64,000 nucleotides of DNA from Sphingomonas aerolata (lineage in GTDB: Bacteria; Pseudomonadota; Alphaproteobacteria; Sphingomonadales; Sphingomonadaceae). Below are positions 43,947 through 52,814 of the stretch, one piece after another. The notes below the pieces were generated by a model that worked only from the letters and a program-made list of their open reading frames with translations, was not told the origin of the DNA and did not search any database. Within the stretch, counting starts at the first letter, position 1. Every line of letters starts with the position of its first letter. The DNA lies in contig NZ_PZZN01000001.1 in the NCBI RefSeq assembly GCF_003046295.1, positions 1,074,812-1,138,811 on the forward strand, given 5' to 3'. Position numbers and translations under genes: made by a program.

Positions 43947-45230
43947 GTGGCGACGCTTGCAGGCGAAATCACGACGGCTCCGATCAGCGAGCGCGTAACC
44001 AACGGGGCGGCAACCGGAAAACCCCCGATCGACCCGCTCGATGTGAGTCGCGCGGACCTCTACCGCGACGATGTCTGGCACGCGCCCTTCCGCCACCTTC
44101 GCGCGCATGGGCCGGTCCACCATGTCGCGAGCTCGGATTACGGCCCCTATTGGTCAGTCTCGAACTACCGGGGGATCGTCGAGGTCGAGTCGCTGCCCGA
44201 CCTCTACTCCTCCGAAGCCGGCGGCATCACGCTCGCCGATTTCGATCGCGATCGCGACGTTCGCATGCCGATGTTCATCGCGCGCGATCGCCCGATCCAC
44301 ACCAGCCAGCGCCGCACGGTGGCGCCCGCCTTCACCCCGAGCGAGATGACCCGCATGGCGCCCGACATCCGCCGGCGCACCGCGGAGATCCTCGACGGGC
44401 TCGACTGGAACACGCCGTTCGACTGGGTCGACCGCGTCGCAATCGAACTGACGACGCAGATGCTGGCGATCCTGTTCGATTTCCCGTGGGAGGATCGGCG
44501 CAAGCTGACCCTGTGGTCGGACTGGGCCGGCGACATCGAACTCGTCAAAAACGAGGAAACGCGCAAGCAGCGGCTCGCGCATATGTTTGATTGCGGGGCT
44601 TATTTCCAGACGCTGTGGAACGCCAAGATCGACCGGCCGCCGACCCCCGACCTGATCTCGATGATGATCCATTCGGATGCGATGGCGCATATGGAGCATC
44701 ACGAATTCATCGGAAACCTGATCCTCCTGATCGTCGGGGGCAACGACACGACGCGCAATTCGATGTCAGCCCTCGCCTATGGCCTCGACGCGTTTCCCGA
44801 CGCCCGCGCCATGCTCGAAGCGGATCCGGCGCTCATTCCCAACGCCGTGAGCGAGATCCTCCGCTGGCAGACGCCGCTCGCGCACATGCGGCGCACCGCA
44901 ACGCAGGATACCATATTGCAGGGCCAGTCGATCAAGGCCGGCGACAAGCTGGCCCTGTGGTATCTCTCGGCGAACCGCGACGAGAGCGTGTTCGGCGACG
45001 ATGCCGACGCGATCCGCGTCGACCGTCCCAATGCGCGGCGCCATCTCGCCTTCGGCCACGGCATCCACCGCTGCGTCGGGGCCAGGCTCGCCGAGATGCA
45101 GCTCGCGATCCTGCTCGAGGAGATGGCGAAGCGCCGCATGCGGATCAACGTGGTCGGCCCGCCGACCCGCGTCGCCGCGTGTTTCGTCCACGGCTATCGC
45201 ACGCTCCCCGTCGAGATCAGCCGCTACTGA
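43947..45230 (+). CDS. Cytochrome P450, CYP153-like
   Basis: 427 residues, soluble bacterial type. I-helix LILLIVGGNDTTRNSMSALA (about residues 258-277) carries the GGNDTTRNS hallmark of the CYP153 alkane-hydroxylase family; K-helix SEILRWQ; heme loop HLAFGHGIHRCVGARLAEMQ with Cys376 as the heme ligand. Members hydroxylate medium-chain alkanes or fatty acids at the terminal carbon. No ferredoxin or ferredoxin reductase gene is adjacent, so redox partners must come from elsewhere. GTG start with AGGAGA 7 bases upstream. Confidence 0.88.
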   Translation: MATLAGEITTAPISERVTNGAATGKPPIDPLDVSRADLYRDDVWHAPFRHLRAHGPVHHVASSDYGPYWSVSNYRGIVEVESLPDLYSSEAGGITLADFDRDRDVRMPMFIARDRPIHTSQRRTVAPAFTPSEMTRMAPDIRRRTAEILDGLDWNTPFDWVDRVAIELTTQMLAILFDFPWEDRRKLTLWSDWAGDIELVKNEETRKQRLAHMFDCGAYFQTLWNAKIDRPPTPDLISMMIHSDAMAHMEHHEFIGNLILLIVGGNDTTRNSMSALAYGLDAFPDARAMLEADPALIPNAVSEILRWQTPLAHMRRTATQDTILQGQSIKAGDKLALWYLSANRDESVFGDDADAIRVDRPNARRHLAFGHGIHRCVGARLAEMQLAILLEEMAKRRMRINVVGPPTRVAACFVHGYRTLPVEISRY

Positions 45231-45286
45231 CTTTCATCGCCCGCCTCTGCGCGCATCCTGTTCGCGGCAAGGTTCGTACTTATATC

Positions 45287-45799
45287 ATGACCATGACACA
45301 CACACCGCCCGATCGCCGCACGTTCCTCACGCTCGCCGGCGCCGGCGCGGCGGGCTTTGCCCTCTGGGGCTGCTCGTCGCAGTCCGCTCAGGCTGCCGAA
45401 CGCTTCGAGGTCACGCTGAGCGATGCACAATGGCGCAAGAAGCTGTCGCCCGACGCGTATGACGTGCTGCGCAAGGAAGGAACCGAGCGACCCTATTCAA
45501 GCCCGCTCAACGGCGAACATCGCGCGGGGATCTTTTCCTGTGCCGGCTGCGCGCTGCCTGCGTTCTCGTCGAAGACCAAGTTCGAGAGCGGGACGGGATG
45601 GCCGAGCTTCTGGCAGCCCTTGCCCAATGCCGTGCGGACCCGGGTCGATTCGACGCTCGGGATGGCGCGGACCGAGGTGCATTGCCGACGCTGCGGCGGG
45701 CATCTCGGCCATGTGTTCGACGACGGCCCCAAGCCGACGGGAAAGCGCTATTGCATGAACGGCGATGCGCTGACGTTCCGGGCGATGGCGGCCCGGTAA
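45287..45799 (+). CDS. msrB: Exported methionine-R-sulfoxide reductase B
   Basis: 170 residues. The N-terminus PDRRTFLTLAGAGAAGFALW-GCSSQ is a twin-arginine-like signal ending in a possible lipobox cysteine. MsrB domain: the zinc pairs CAGC and CRRC, GTGWPSFWQP, HCRRCGGHLGHVFDDGPKPT and the catalytic Cys156 in GKRYCMNGDALTF. It would repair oxidised proteins outside the cytoplasm. The start is the first of two ATGs; 56 bases after the P450 stop. Confidence 0.9.
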   Translation: MTMTHTPPDRRTFLTLAGAGAAGFALWGCSSQSAQAAERFEVTLSDAQWRKKLSPDAYDVLRKEGTERPYSSPLNGEHRAGIFSCAGCALPAFSSKTKFESGTGWPSFWQPLPNAVRTRVDSTLGMARTEVHCRRCGGHLGHVFDDGPKPTGKRYCMNGDALTFRAMAAR

Positions 45800-45812
45800 T
45801 CGCTTAACTGGT

Positions 45813-46427
45813 TCAGCCCGCGTCGTTTACGAGCGTGAAGATGCCGCGCGGGTCAGTCGGGCCATGCTGCACCGTGGCGAGCTGGGCGGCGTTGGCGCGC
45901 TGCGTCGCGCTGGGCGCGCTGACCATCTGGAGCGACGGCTGCGCGGGAGCGTCAAGCATCTCGCCGCGCGGTGCATGGCCTGAATAGATGAAGCCCTTGG
46001 TCGGATAGGCCGAGGTGCCGAGATCGCCCTGCGGCCCGTACCAGACCTTGACCATGCTCCAGTCACCCGCGTCGGACACGTCGATCGCGCGGACATTGGT
46101 TTCGATCGCCCCGCGACGCGACCAGTTGGCATGGGTCAGGAGCACTTCGCGGTCGCTGACGACCTTCGAGACCATCGCGACATGGCCGACGCGCATCCGC
46201 GAGGTCGGCGAGAAGGCAAGGACGGCACCGGCCTTTGGTGCATGGCCACGCTCGTAACGGCCCTCGGCCTGGCTCCACCAGGTGTTCGCATTGCCACGGA
46301 TCTCGATGCCCGACACCGAGCGGGCAAAGGTCACGCACTGCCAGAACTGGGCCGCTGCCGGTGTGGCCGTCATCAGGCCGCACGATACCACCAGCGCAAA
46401 ACGCGCTGCTAACGCCTTGAAATTCAT
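45813..46427 (-). CDS. CHAP domain exported protein
   Basis: 204 residues with a signal peptide (MNFKALAARFALVVSCGLMT...AAAQ). The CHAP (cysteine, histidine-dependent amidohydrolase/peptidase) core has the nucleophile C31 in QFWQCVTFARSVSGIEIRG and H82 in RMRVGHVAMVSKVVSDREVL, then LLTHANWSRRGAIETNVRAI. Likely a peptidoglycan amidase or endopeptidase. The C-terminal 60 residues are low complexity. Converges with msrB 13 bases away. Confidence 0.88.
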   Translation of the reverse strand: MNFKALAARFALVVSCGLMTATPAAAQFWQCVTFARSVSGIEIRGNANTWWSQAEGRYERGHAPKAGAVLAFSPTSRMRVGHVAMVSKVVSDREVLLTHANWSRRGAIETNVRAIDVSDAGDWSMVKVWYGPQGDLGTSAYPTKGFIYSGHAPRGEMLDAPAQPSLQMVSAPSATQRANAAQLATVQHGPTDPRGIFTLVNDAG

Positions 46428-46771
46428 CGAGACCCCCCGGTCAAAACCCGTTCGTCACAGTCTGGCTACGGGAGTGCGGATTTAATTGAAAGGCGTCGCG
46501 GAACCATATCCGACGAAGCGTGTTGCCGCGCCGACGAGCCCCTTTTTGCGCCGTCCACGCGGCCCCTTGTCCGAAGTTCTGCCGTTGACGCAGCGGACAA
46601 GCGCATCCGGGGAGGGATCCCTGTCCCGCATGTATCAAAGGAGCGAAGTATGGCCGGCTTTGCGATGACAGTACGGCGCACCGCCTCGTCAAACCACGGC
46701 GATTCGAAAAACGGGTTTGCTACGCACGCCGCGCGGCGATACCAGTCGCAAAAATCTCTGGAGGATGCCGC
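46428..46771. other. Gene-free gap of 344 bp between divergent genes
   Basis: The gap lies between the CHAP gene (minus) and the SDR gene (plus). I see no mirror repeat, RNA gene or convincing promoter; GC content seems lower than in flanking coding DNA. Both genes' promoters must lie here. Confidence 0.6.
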
Positions 46772-47560
46772 ATGGATACGACCACCCTGTTCCGTCTCGA
46801 CGGCCGCGTCGCGCTGATCACCGGCGGCAGCCGCGGCATCGGCAAGATGATCGCGGCGGGCTTCATCGCGCAGGGCGCGAAGGTCTATATCTCGTCGCGC
46901 AAGGCCGATGCCTGCGAAGCCGCGGCGGCCGAACTTGGCCCCAACTGCATCGCGCTGCCGCAGGACGTCTCGACCGTCGCCGGTTGCAAGGCGCTCGCGG
47001 CGCAGTTCGCCGAGCACGAGAGCCGGCTCGACATCCTCGTCAACAATGCAGGCGCGGCCTGGGGCGTTCCGTTCGAGGAGTTTTCGGAGGTCGGCTGGGA
47101 CAAGGTCATGGACCTTAACGTCAAATCGCCCTTCTTCCTGACCCAGGCGCTGCACGCGGCGCTCAAGGCCTCGGGCTCGCGCGATCGGCCGGCCAAGGTC
47201 ATCAACATCACCTCGATCGACGGCCAGCGGCTCAACCCGTGGGAAACCTACAGCTATCACGCGTCGAAATCGGCGCTGATCTACCTGACCAAGCGCATGG
47301 CCGCGCGGCTGGTGACCGATTCGATCAACGTCACCTCGATCGCCCCCGGCGCGTTCGCCAGCGACATGAACAAGGCCGCCCGCGATCACGGCGACGCTGT
47401 CGCGCAAGGGATCCCGGCCAAGCGGGTCGGCGTCGACGAAGACATGGCCGGCGCCGCGATCTACCTCGCCAGCCGCGCCGGCGATTACGTGATCGGCGAG
47501 ACCATCACCGTCGACGGCGGCCTCGTCCACGCCTCACTAGGCACCAGCATCGACGCCTAA
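46772..47560 (+). CDS. SDR family oxidoreductase (RhlG/FabG-like)
   Basis: 262 residues. NADP-binding VALITGGSRGIGKMIAAGFI (residues 14-33), NNAGAAWG, catalytic S148 in NITSIDGQR and the Y162-xxx-K166 pair in YSYHASKSALIYLTK, C-terminal GAAIYLASRAGDYVIGETIT-VDGG. The catalytic set is complete. Close to 3-oxoacyl reductases of the RhlG type; the physiological substrate is unknown. GGAGG is placed 5 to 9 bases before the ATG. Confidence 0.9.
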   Translation: MDTTTLFRLDGRVALITGGSRGIGKMIAAGFIAQGAKVYISSRKADACEAAAAELGPNCIALPQDVSTVAGCKALAAQFAEHESRLDILVNNAGAAWGVPFEEFSEVGWDKVMDLNVKSPFFLTQALHAALKASGSRDRPAKVINITSIDGQRLNPWETYSYHASKSALIYLTKRMAARLVTDSINVTSIAPGAFASDMNKAARDHGDAVAQGIPAKRVGVDEDMAGAAIYLASRAGDYVIGETITVDGGLVHASLGTSIDA

Positions 47561-47565
47561 GCAAA

Positions 47566-47693
47566 ACCCCTCTCCCCCCGGGGGGAGAGGGAGGGGCCCG
47601 CCGCGAAGCGGTGGGAGGGTGAGGGCACGCGCCGCATTCCCGCCCTTGCCCTCACCTCCGCTCGCTCCCTCTCCCCGCCGGGGAGAGGGTTTG
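47566..47693. repeat. Family D inverted pair between convergent genes
   Basis: Left arm CCCCTCTCCCCCCGGGGGGA-GAGGG then GGGCCCGCCGCGAAGCGGTG-GGAGGGTGAGGGCA. The right arm is TGCCCTCACCTCCGCTCGCT-CCCTCTCCCCGCCGGGGAGA. It probably doubles as a bidirectional terminator. It is the last dispersed repeat in the window. Confidence 0.85.
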
Positions 47694-47697
47694 CCTG

Positions 47698-49956
47698 TCA
47701 GCGGGCAATCCCACCCGCGGCGAGCACCGCCAGCGTCACCAGCTCGCTCGCCGTGCTCGTCATCGGCGCGACCTGCACCGGCTTCTCCATGCCGATCAGC
47801 ATCGGCCCGATCACCGAATCGCCACCGAGCTCGCGCAGCAGCTTGGCCGAGATATGCGCGGACTGAAGACCCGGCATGATCAGCACGTTCGCCGGCCCCG
47901 ACAGCCGCGCGAACGGATAATTCGCCAGCTGCTTCGGGTTGAGCGCCACGTCCGGCGCCATCTCGCCCTCATATTCGAACCCGACCTGACGACCGTCGAG
48001 CACCGTCACCGCATCGCGGATATTGTCGAGCCACTCGCCCTTCGGATTGCCGAAGTTCGAATAGCTCAGGAACGCGACGCGCGGCTCATGCCCCATGCGA
48101 CGTGCGACCGCCGCGGTCTGCTCGGCGAAATCGGCGAGCTGTTCGGCGGTCGGACGTTCGTTGACCGTGGTGTCGGCGATGAACACCGTGTGGCTCTGCC
48201 CGACGAGCAGATGGATGCCGAACGGCGTCTTGCCCGCGGCCGGATCGATCACGCGGTAGATCTGGCGCATCGTCTCGCCATAGGTGCGCGTGATGCCGGT
48301 AATCATCGCATCGCCCTCGCCGAGCTGCAGCAGCAGCGCACCGAAGATGTTGCGATCCTGGTTCACCATCCGCTCGCAGTCGCGCCGCAGATAGCCGCGA
48401 CGCTGGAGGCGGGCATAGAGCAGCTCGACCATCTTCGGCACCAGCGGCGAGACGCGGCTGTTGTGCAGCTCGAAGCTCTCGGGGTCGGTGACGCCCAGCG
48501 CGCGCAACCGGTCCGGCACGTCGTCACGGCCGACCAGCACCGGCGTACCATAGCCGCCCTCCTTGAACGCGATCGCCGCCCGCAGCACGACCTCTTCCTC
48601 GCCCTCGGCGAAGATCACGCGCTTGGGATGCGCCCGCGCGCCCTCATAGGCCATCGACAGCACCGAGGTGGTCGGGTTGAGACGTGCGCGCAGCGACTGG
48701 CGATACGCCTCGATGTCGAGGATCGGCTTGGTCGCGACGCCCGATGCCATCGCCGCCTTGGCGACCGCGACCGGAACGACCTCCATCAGCCGCGGATCGA
48801 ACGGCGCGGGGATGATATAGGCGGGGCCGAAGCTGTGGCTGACGCCATAGGCCAGCGCGACCTCCTCGGGCACACGCTCGCGCGCGAGCTCGGCGATCGC
48901 ATTGGCCGCGGCGATCTTCATCGCGTCGTTGATCCCCGTCGCGCGGACGTCGAGCGCACCGCGGAAGATGAACGGGAAGCACAGCACGTTGTTGACCTGG
49001 TTCGGATAATCCGACCGGCCCGTCGCGACGATCGCGTCGGGGCGCGCGGCCATCGCCAGCTCCGGGCGGATTTCCGGCTCGGGATTGGCCATCGCGAAGA
49101 TGATCGGCGCAGCCGCCATGTCCTTGACCATCTCGGGCTTGAGCGCGCCTGCCGCCGACAGGCCGAGGAACACGTCCGCGCCGACCAGCGCCTCGGTCAG
49201 CGTCCGCGCGCTGCTCGTCGTGGCATGCGCCGACTGCCACTGGTTCACGTCGTCGCGACCCTGGTAGATCACGCCGGTACGGTCGCACATGATGACGTTG
49301 TCGGGCCGCACGCCCATCGCCTTCATCAGCTCGGTGCACGCGATCGCCGCCGCGCCCGCGCCGTTGACGACCAGCTTGATGTCGCCAAGCTTGCGCCCGG
49401 TCACGAGGCAGGCGTTGATCAGCCCGGCCGCACAGATGATCGCGGTGCCGTGCTGATCGTCATGAAATACGGGGATATTCATCCGCTCGCGCAGCGTCTG
49501 CTCGATGATGAAGCACTCGGGCGCCTTGATGTCCTCGAGGTTGATGCCGCCGAACGTCGGTTCCATCAGCTCGACCGCATCGATGAAGCGATCGACATCC
49601 TCGGTCTTCAGCTCGATGTCGATCGAGTCGACGTCGGCGAAGCGCTTGAAGAGCACCGCCTTGCCCTCCATCACCGGCTTCGACGCGAGCGCGCCGAGAT
49701 TGCCCATGCCGAGGATCGCGGTCCCGTTCGAGATCACCGCGACCAGATTGCCCTTGGCGGTATAGTCATAGGCGGTCGAGGGGTCATCGGCGATCGCCTG
49801 CACCGGAATCGCCACGCCGGGCGAATAGGCGAGCGCGAGGTCGCGCTGCGTCGCCATCGGTTTGGACGCAATGATCTCGAGCTTCCCGGGACGGCCTTCC
49901 GAATGGAACAGCAGCGCTTCGCGTTCGGAGAACTGGAGATTATTGTCGTCGGACAT
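47698..49956 (-). CDS. maeB: NADP-dependent malic enzyme with phosphotransacetylase domain
   Basis: 752 residues. N-terminal malic enzyme (about 1-420): LALAYSPGVAIPVQAIADDP, SNGTAILGMGNLGALASKPV, FGGINLEDIKAPECFIIEQT, VFHDDQHGTAIICAAGLINA and NAD(P)-binding LVVNGAGAAAIACTELMKAM. C-terminal phosphate acetyltransferase-like domain (about 430-752): RVIFAEGEEEVVLRAAIAFK, ITGITRTYGETMRQIYRVID. It decarboxylates malate to pyruvate with NADPH formation; the PTA domain is generally regulatory (acetyl-CoA sensing). Confidence 0.96.
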   Translation of the reverse strand: MSDDNNLQFSEREALLFHSEGRPGKLEIIASKPMATQRDLALAYSPGVAIPVQAIADDPSTAYDYTAKGNLVAVISNGTAILGMGNLGALASKPVMEGKAVLFKRFADVDSIDIELKTEDVDRFIDAVELMEPTFGGINLEDIKAPECFIIEQTLRERMNIPVFHDDQHGTAIICAAGLINACLVTGRKLGDIKLVVNGAGAAAIACTELMKAMGVRPDNVIMCDRTGVIYQGRDDVNQWQSAHATTSSARTLTEALVGADVFLGLSAAGALKPEMVKDMAAAPIIFAMANPEPEIRPELAMAARPDAIVATGRSDYPNQVNNVLCFPFIFRGALDVRATGINDAMKIAAANAIAELARERVPEEVALAYGVSHSFGPAYIIPAPFDPRLMEVVPVAVAKAAMASGVATKPILDIEAYRQSLRARLNPTTSVLSMAYEGARAHPKRVIFAEGEEEVVLRAAIAFKEGGYGTPVLVGRDDVPDRLRALGVTDPESFELHNSRVSPLVPKMVELLYARLQRRGYLRRDCERMVNQDRNIFGALLLQLGEGDAMITGITRTYGETMRQIYRVIDPAAGKTPFGIHLLVGQSHTVFIADTTVNERPTAEQLADFAEQTAAVARRMGHEPRVAFLSYSNFGNPKGEWLDNIRDAVTVLDGRQVGFEYEGEMAPDVALNPKQLANYPFARLSGPANVLIMPGLQSAHISAKLLRELGGDSVIGPMLIGMEKPVQVAPMTSTASELVTLAVLAAGGIAR

Positions 49957-50083
49957 AAGCGGGGCCTCGGGGGTATCTGCAGGGGGAGCCCCTGCCTTTA
50001 CGGAACGCGTGGCTGTTCGTCACCCCTTGGGAACCCTTCGCAGTGCTATTGGACGTGCGGACGGTTTTCGCTACCCCGCGCCG

Positions 50084-52687
50084 ATGTCCACTCCCGCCGC
50101 TACCCCGATGATGACGCAGTATCTCGGCCTCAAGGCCGAGGCGCAGGATTGCCTGCTGTTCTACCGCATGGGCGATTTTTTCGAGCTGTTCATGGACGAT
50201 GCGCGCATCGCCGCGGCGGTGCTCGACATCGCGCTGACCGCCCGCGGCGAGCATGAGGGCAAGCCGATCCCGATGTGCGGCGTACCAGTCCACGCGGCCA
50301 CCGCCTATCTCCAGCGACTGATCAAGGCCGGGCACCGCGTCGCGATCGCCGAACAGGTCGAGAGCCCGGCCGAGGCGAAGGCGCGCGGCGGATCGAAGGC
50401 GCTGGTCGCCCGCGCGATCGTGCGCGTCGTGACCGCGGGCACGCTGACCGAGGAAGCCTTGCTCGACGCGCGCAGCGACAATTGGTGCGTGGCGATCGGT
50501 GAAGCCGGGGGATCCGTCGCGATTGCCGCGGCCGACGTGTCCACCGGCCGGTTCGAGGTCATCGACGTCGCCGATGACGCGATCGGGGCCGAACTTGCGC
50601 GACTTGCCGCGGCCGAGATCGTCGTCGCCGAGGCGAGCGGTTTCGCAGAGGCCGGCACGACGCTGCGCCCCAGGAGCGATTTCGATAGCGGTGCGGGCGA
50701 GGCACGGCTCAAGCGGATCTACGGCGTCGCGACCCTCGACGGCTTCGGGCAGTTCGGGCGGGCCGCGCTGGCAGCGGCGGGCGGTCTGGTCGCGTATCTC
50801 GAACATAACGCGAAGGGCGCGCTGCCCTTCCTGCGCCCGCCACGAATCGGGCGGGCAGCCCAGGTGATGGCGATCGACGCCGCGACGCGGGAAAGCCTCG
50901 AACTGACCTGCACCACCGGGGGCGTCCGCAAGGGGAGCCTGCTCGACGCGGTCGATCGCACCGTCACCGGTGCCGGCGCACGCCTTCTCGGTGCCGATCT
51001 CGGCGCGCCCCTGATGGACAAGGCCGCGATCGACGCGCGGCTCGACCTCGTCCGGTTGTTCCATGACGACCAGGCCCTGCGCGAACGGTTGCGCGCGACG
51101 CTGCGCGCGCTGCCGGACATCGGCCGGGCGCTTGGCCGCCTCGCCGCGGGTCGAGGATCACCGCGCGATCTGGGCCAGTTGCGCGACGGTCTCGACGGCG
51201 CCTGGAACCTGGGGGAGCGGCTCGATGCACTTACCGATCCGCCGCGCCTGCTCAGCGACGTCGCACCGCTGTTGCGCGGGCATGGCAGCCTGATCGCCCT
51301 GTTGAAGCGCGCGCTGGTACCATCGCCACCGATCGAAGCCTCTGACGGGGGGTATATCGCGGCGGGATATGACGCCGCTCTCGACGACCTGCGCGATACC
51401 GGCGCTGGGGGACGCCGCGCGATCGCCGCACTGGAGGCCGAGTTCCGCACCTCGACTGGCGTGTCCGCGCTGAAGATCCGGCACAATGGCGTGCTCGGCT
51501 ATCATGTCGAAGTCCCTGCACGGGCTGCCGATTCGCTGATGAAGCCCGACAGCGGTTTCACACACCGCCAGACGCTCGCAGGTGTCGTACGCTTCAACAC
51601 GCCCGCGCTGCACGATGTCGCAACGAAAGTGTCGCAGGCGGGTGCGCATGCCACGGCGGCGGAGTCGGCCCATCTCGAGGATCTTACCGCACGGGCGCTT
51701 GCCGGCCGCGAGGCGATTGCCGCGACCGCCGATGCGCTTGCCCGGCTCGATGTCGCCGCCGGTCTCGCCGAGCGCGCGGCCGAGGGGCAGTGGTCGCGCC
51801 CGATCCTGGTCGACCATGCCTGTTTCGAGATCGAAGGAGGCCGACACCCGGTCGTCGAGGCCGCTGTCGCCAAGTCGGGCGACCGGTTCGTCGCCAACGA
51901 CTGCAACCTGTCGGAATCCTCGCGACTGTGGCTCGTCACGGGCCCGAACATGGGCGGCAAATCGACCTTCCTGCGCCAGAATGCACTGATCGCGGTCCTG
52001 GCGCAGGCCGGAAGCTATGTGCCGGCGACCAAGGCCACGCTGGGTCTCGTCGACCGATTGTTCAGTCGCGTCGGCGCGTCGGACAATCTCGCGCGCGGCC
52101 GTTCGACCTTCATGGTCGAAATGGTCGAAACCGCCGCGATCCTCGCACAGGCGACGCCGCGCAGCTTCGTGATCCTCGACGAGGTCGGTCGCGGCACCTC
52201 CACCTATGACGGCCTCGCAATTGCCTGGGCCGTGGTCGAGGCTATCCATGAGGACAATCGGTGCCGCTGCCTGTTCGCGACGCATTATCATGAGCTGACC
52301 CGGCTCGCCGAACGCTGCGAGGCGCTGTCGCTGCATCATGTGCGCGCGCGCGAGTGGAAGGGCGAACTCGTCCTGCTCCACGAGCTCGCCGACGGGCCCG
52401 CGGATCGCAGCTACGGCCTCGCCGTCGCGCGCCTCGCCGGCATGCCGCCGATCACCGTGCAGCGTGCGAAAGCGGTGCTTGCCAAGCTGGAAGCCGGGCG
52501 TGCCAAAACCGGCGGTCTGGCGGCGGGGCTGGATGATCTTCCGCTGTTCGCGGCCGCCGCACAGATCGAGGAGGTGGCCTGCGACGTGCTGCGCGAAGAC
52601 CTGGCGAAGCTCGACATCGATGCGATGAGCCCACGCGACGCGCTCGACGCGCTCTACCGATTGAAGGCGCTCGCGACCGAGGGCTGA
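50084..52687 (+). CDS. mutS: DNA mismatch repair protein MutS
   Basis: 867-residue mismatch sensor. Mismatch-binding motif GDFFELF near residue 32 (FxE), connector and lever domains, then the ATPase: Walker A TGPNMGGKSTFLRQNALIAV (about 620-639), the MutS signature VGASDNLARGRSTFMVEMVE, Walker B FVILDEVGRGTSTYDGLAIA (about 694) and HYHELTRLAE. C-terminal region has the helix-turn-helix dimer segment PITVQRAKAVLAKLE. ATG 50084 opens the conserved N-terminus; an upstream in-frame stretch overlaps the maeB promoter and is rejected. Confidence 0.96.
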   Translation: MSTPAATPMMTQYLGLKAEAQDCLLFYRMGDFFELFMDDARIAAAVLDIALTARGEHEGKPIPMCGVPVHAATAYLQRLIKAGHRVAIAEQVESPAEAKARGGSKALVARAIVRVVTAGTLTEEALLDARSDNWCVAIGEAGGSVAIAAADVSTGRFEVIDVADDAIGAELARLAAAEIVVAEASGFAEAGTTLRPRSDFDSGAGEARLKRIYGVATLDGFGQFGRAALAAAGGLVAYLEHNAKGALPFLRPPRIGRAAQVMAIDAATRESLELTCTTGGVRKGSLLDAVDRTVTGAGARLLGADLGAPLMDKAAIDARLDLVRLFHDDQALRERLRATLRALPDIGRALGRLAAGRGSPRDLGQLRDGLDGAWNLGERLDALTDPPRLLSDVAPLLRGHGSLIALLKRALVPSPPIEASDGGYIAAGYDAALDDLRDTGAGGRRAIAALEAEFRTSTGVSALKIRHNGVLGYHVEVPARAADSLMKPDSGFTHRQTLAGVVRFNTPALHDVATKVSQAGAHATAAESAHLEDLTARALAGREAIAATADALARLDVAAGLAERAAEGQWSRPILVDHACFEIEGGRHPVVEAAVAKSGDRFVANDCNLSESSRLWLVTGPNMGGKSTFLRQNALIAVLAQAGSYVPATKATLGLVDRLFSRVGASDNLARGRSTFMVEMVETAAILAQATPRSFVILDEVGRGTSTYDGLAIAWAVVEAIHEDNRCRCLFATHYHELTRLAERCEALSLHHVRAREWKGELVLLHELADGPADRSYGLAVARLAGMPPITVQRAKAVLAKLEAGRAKTGGLAAGLDDLPLFAAAAQIEEVACDVLREDLAKLDIDAMSPRDALDALYRLKALATEG

Positions 52688-52814
52688 GCGCAAACCCGGC
52701 GAAAACCACTGTATCGCAGATACTTGCCCCCGGCCTGCAATCCCATCGTGCGGCGTCCTAGTATCACATGCAAGACGGATGCTACGCGCCGGCCGAATCA
52801 TTGGAGCATGGGCT

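Noticed and set aside
46441..46692. 83-codon minus-strand frame in the CHAP-SDR gap
   Set aside because: It has no ribosome site, no motif and mixed low-complexity composition.
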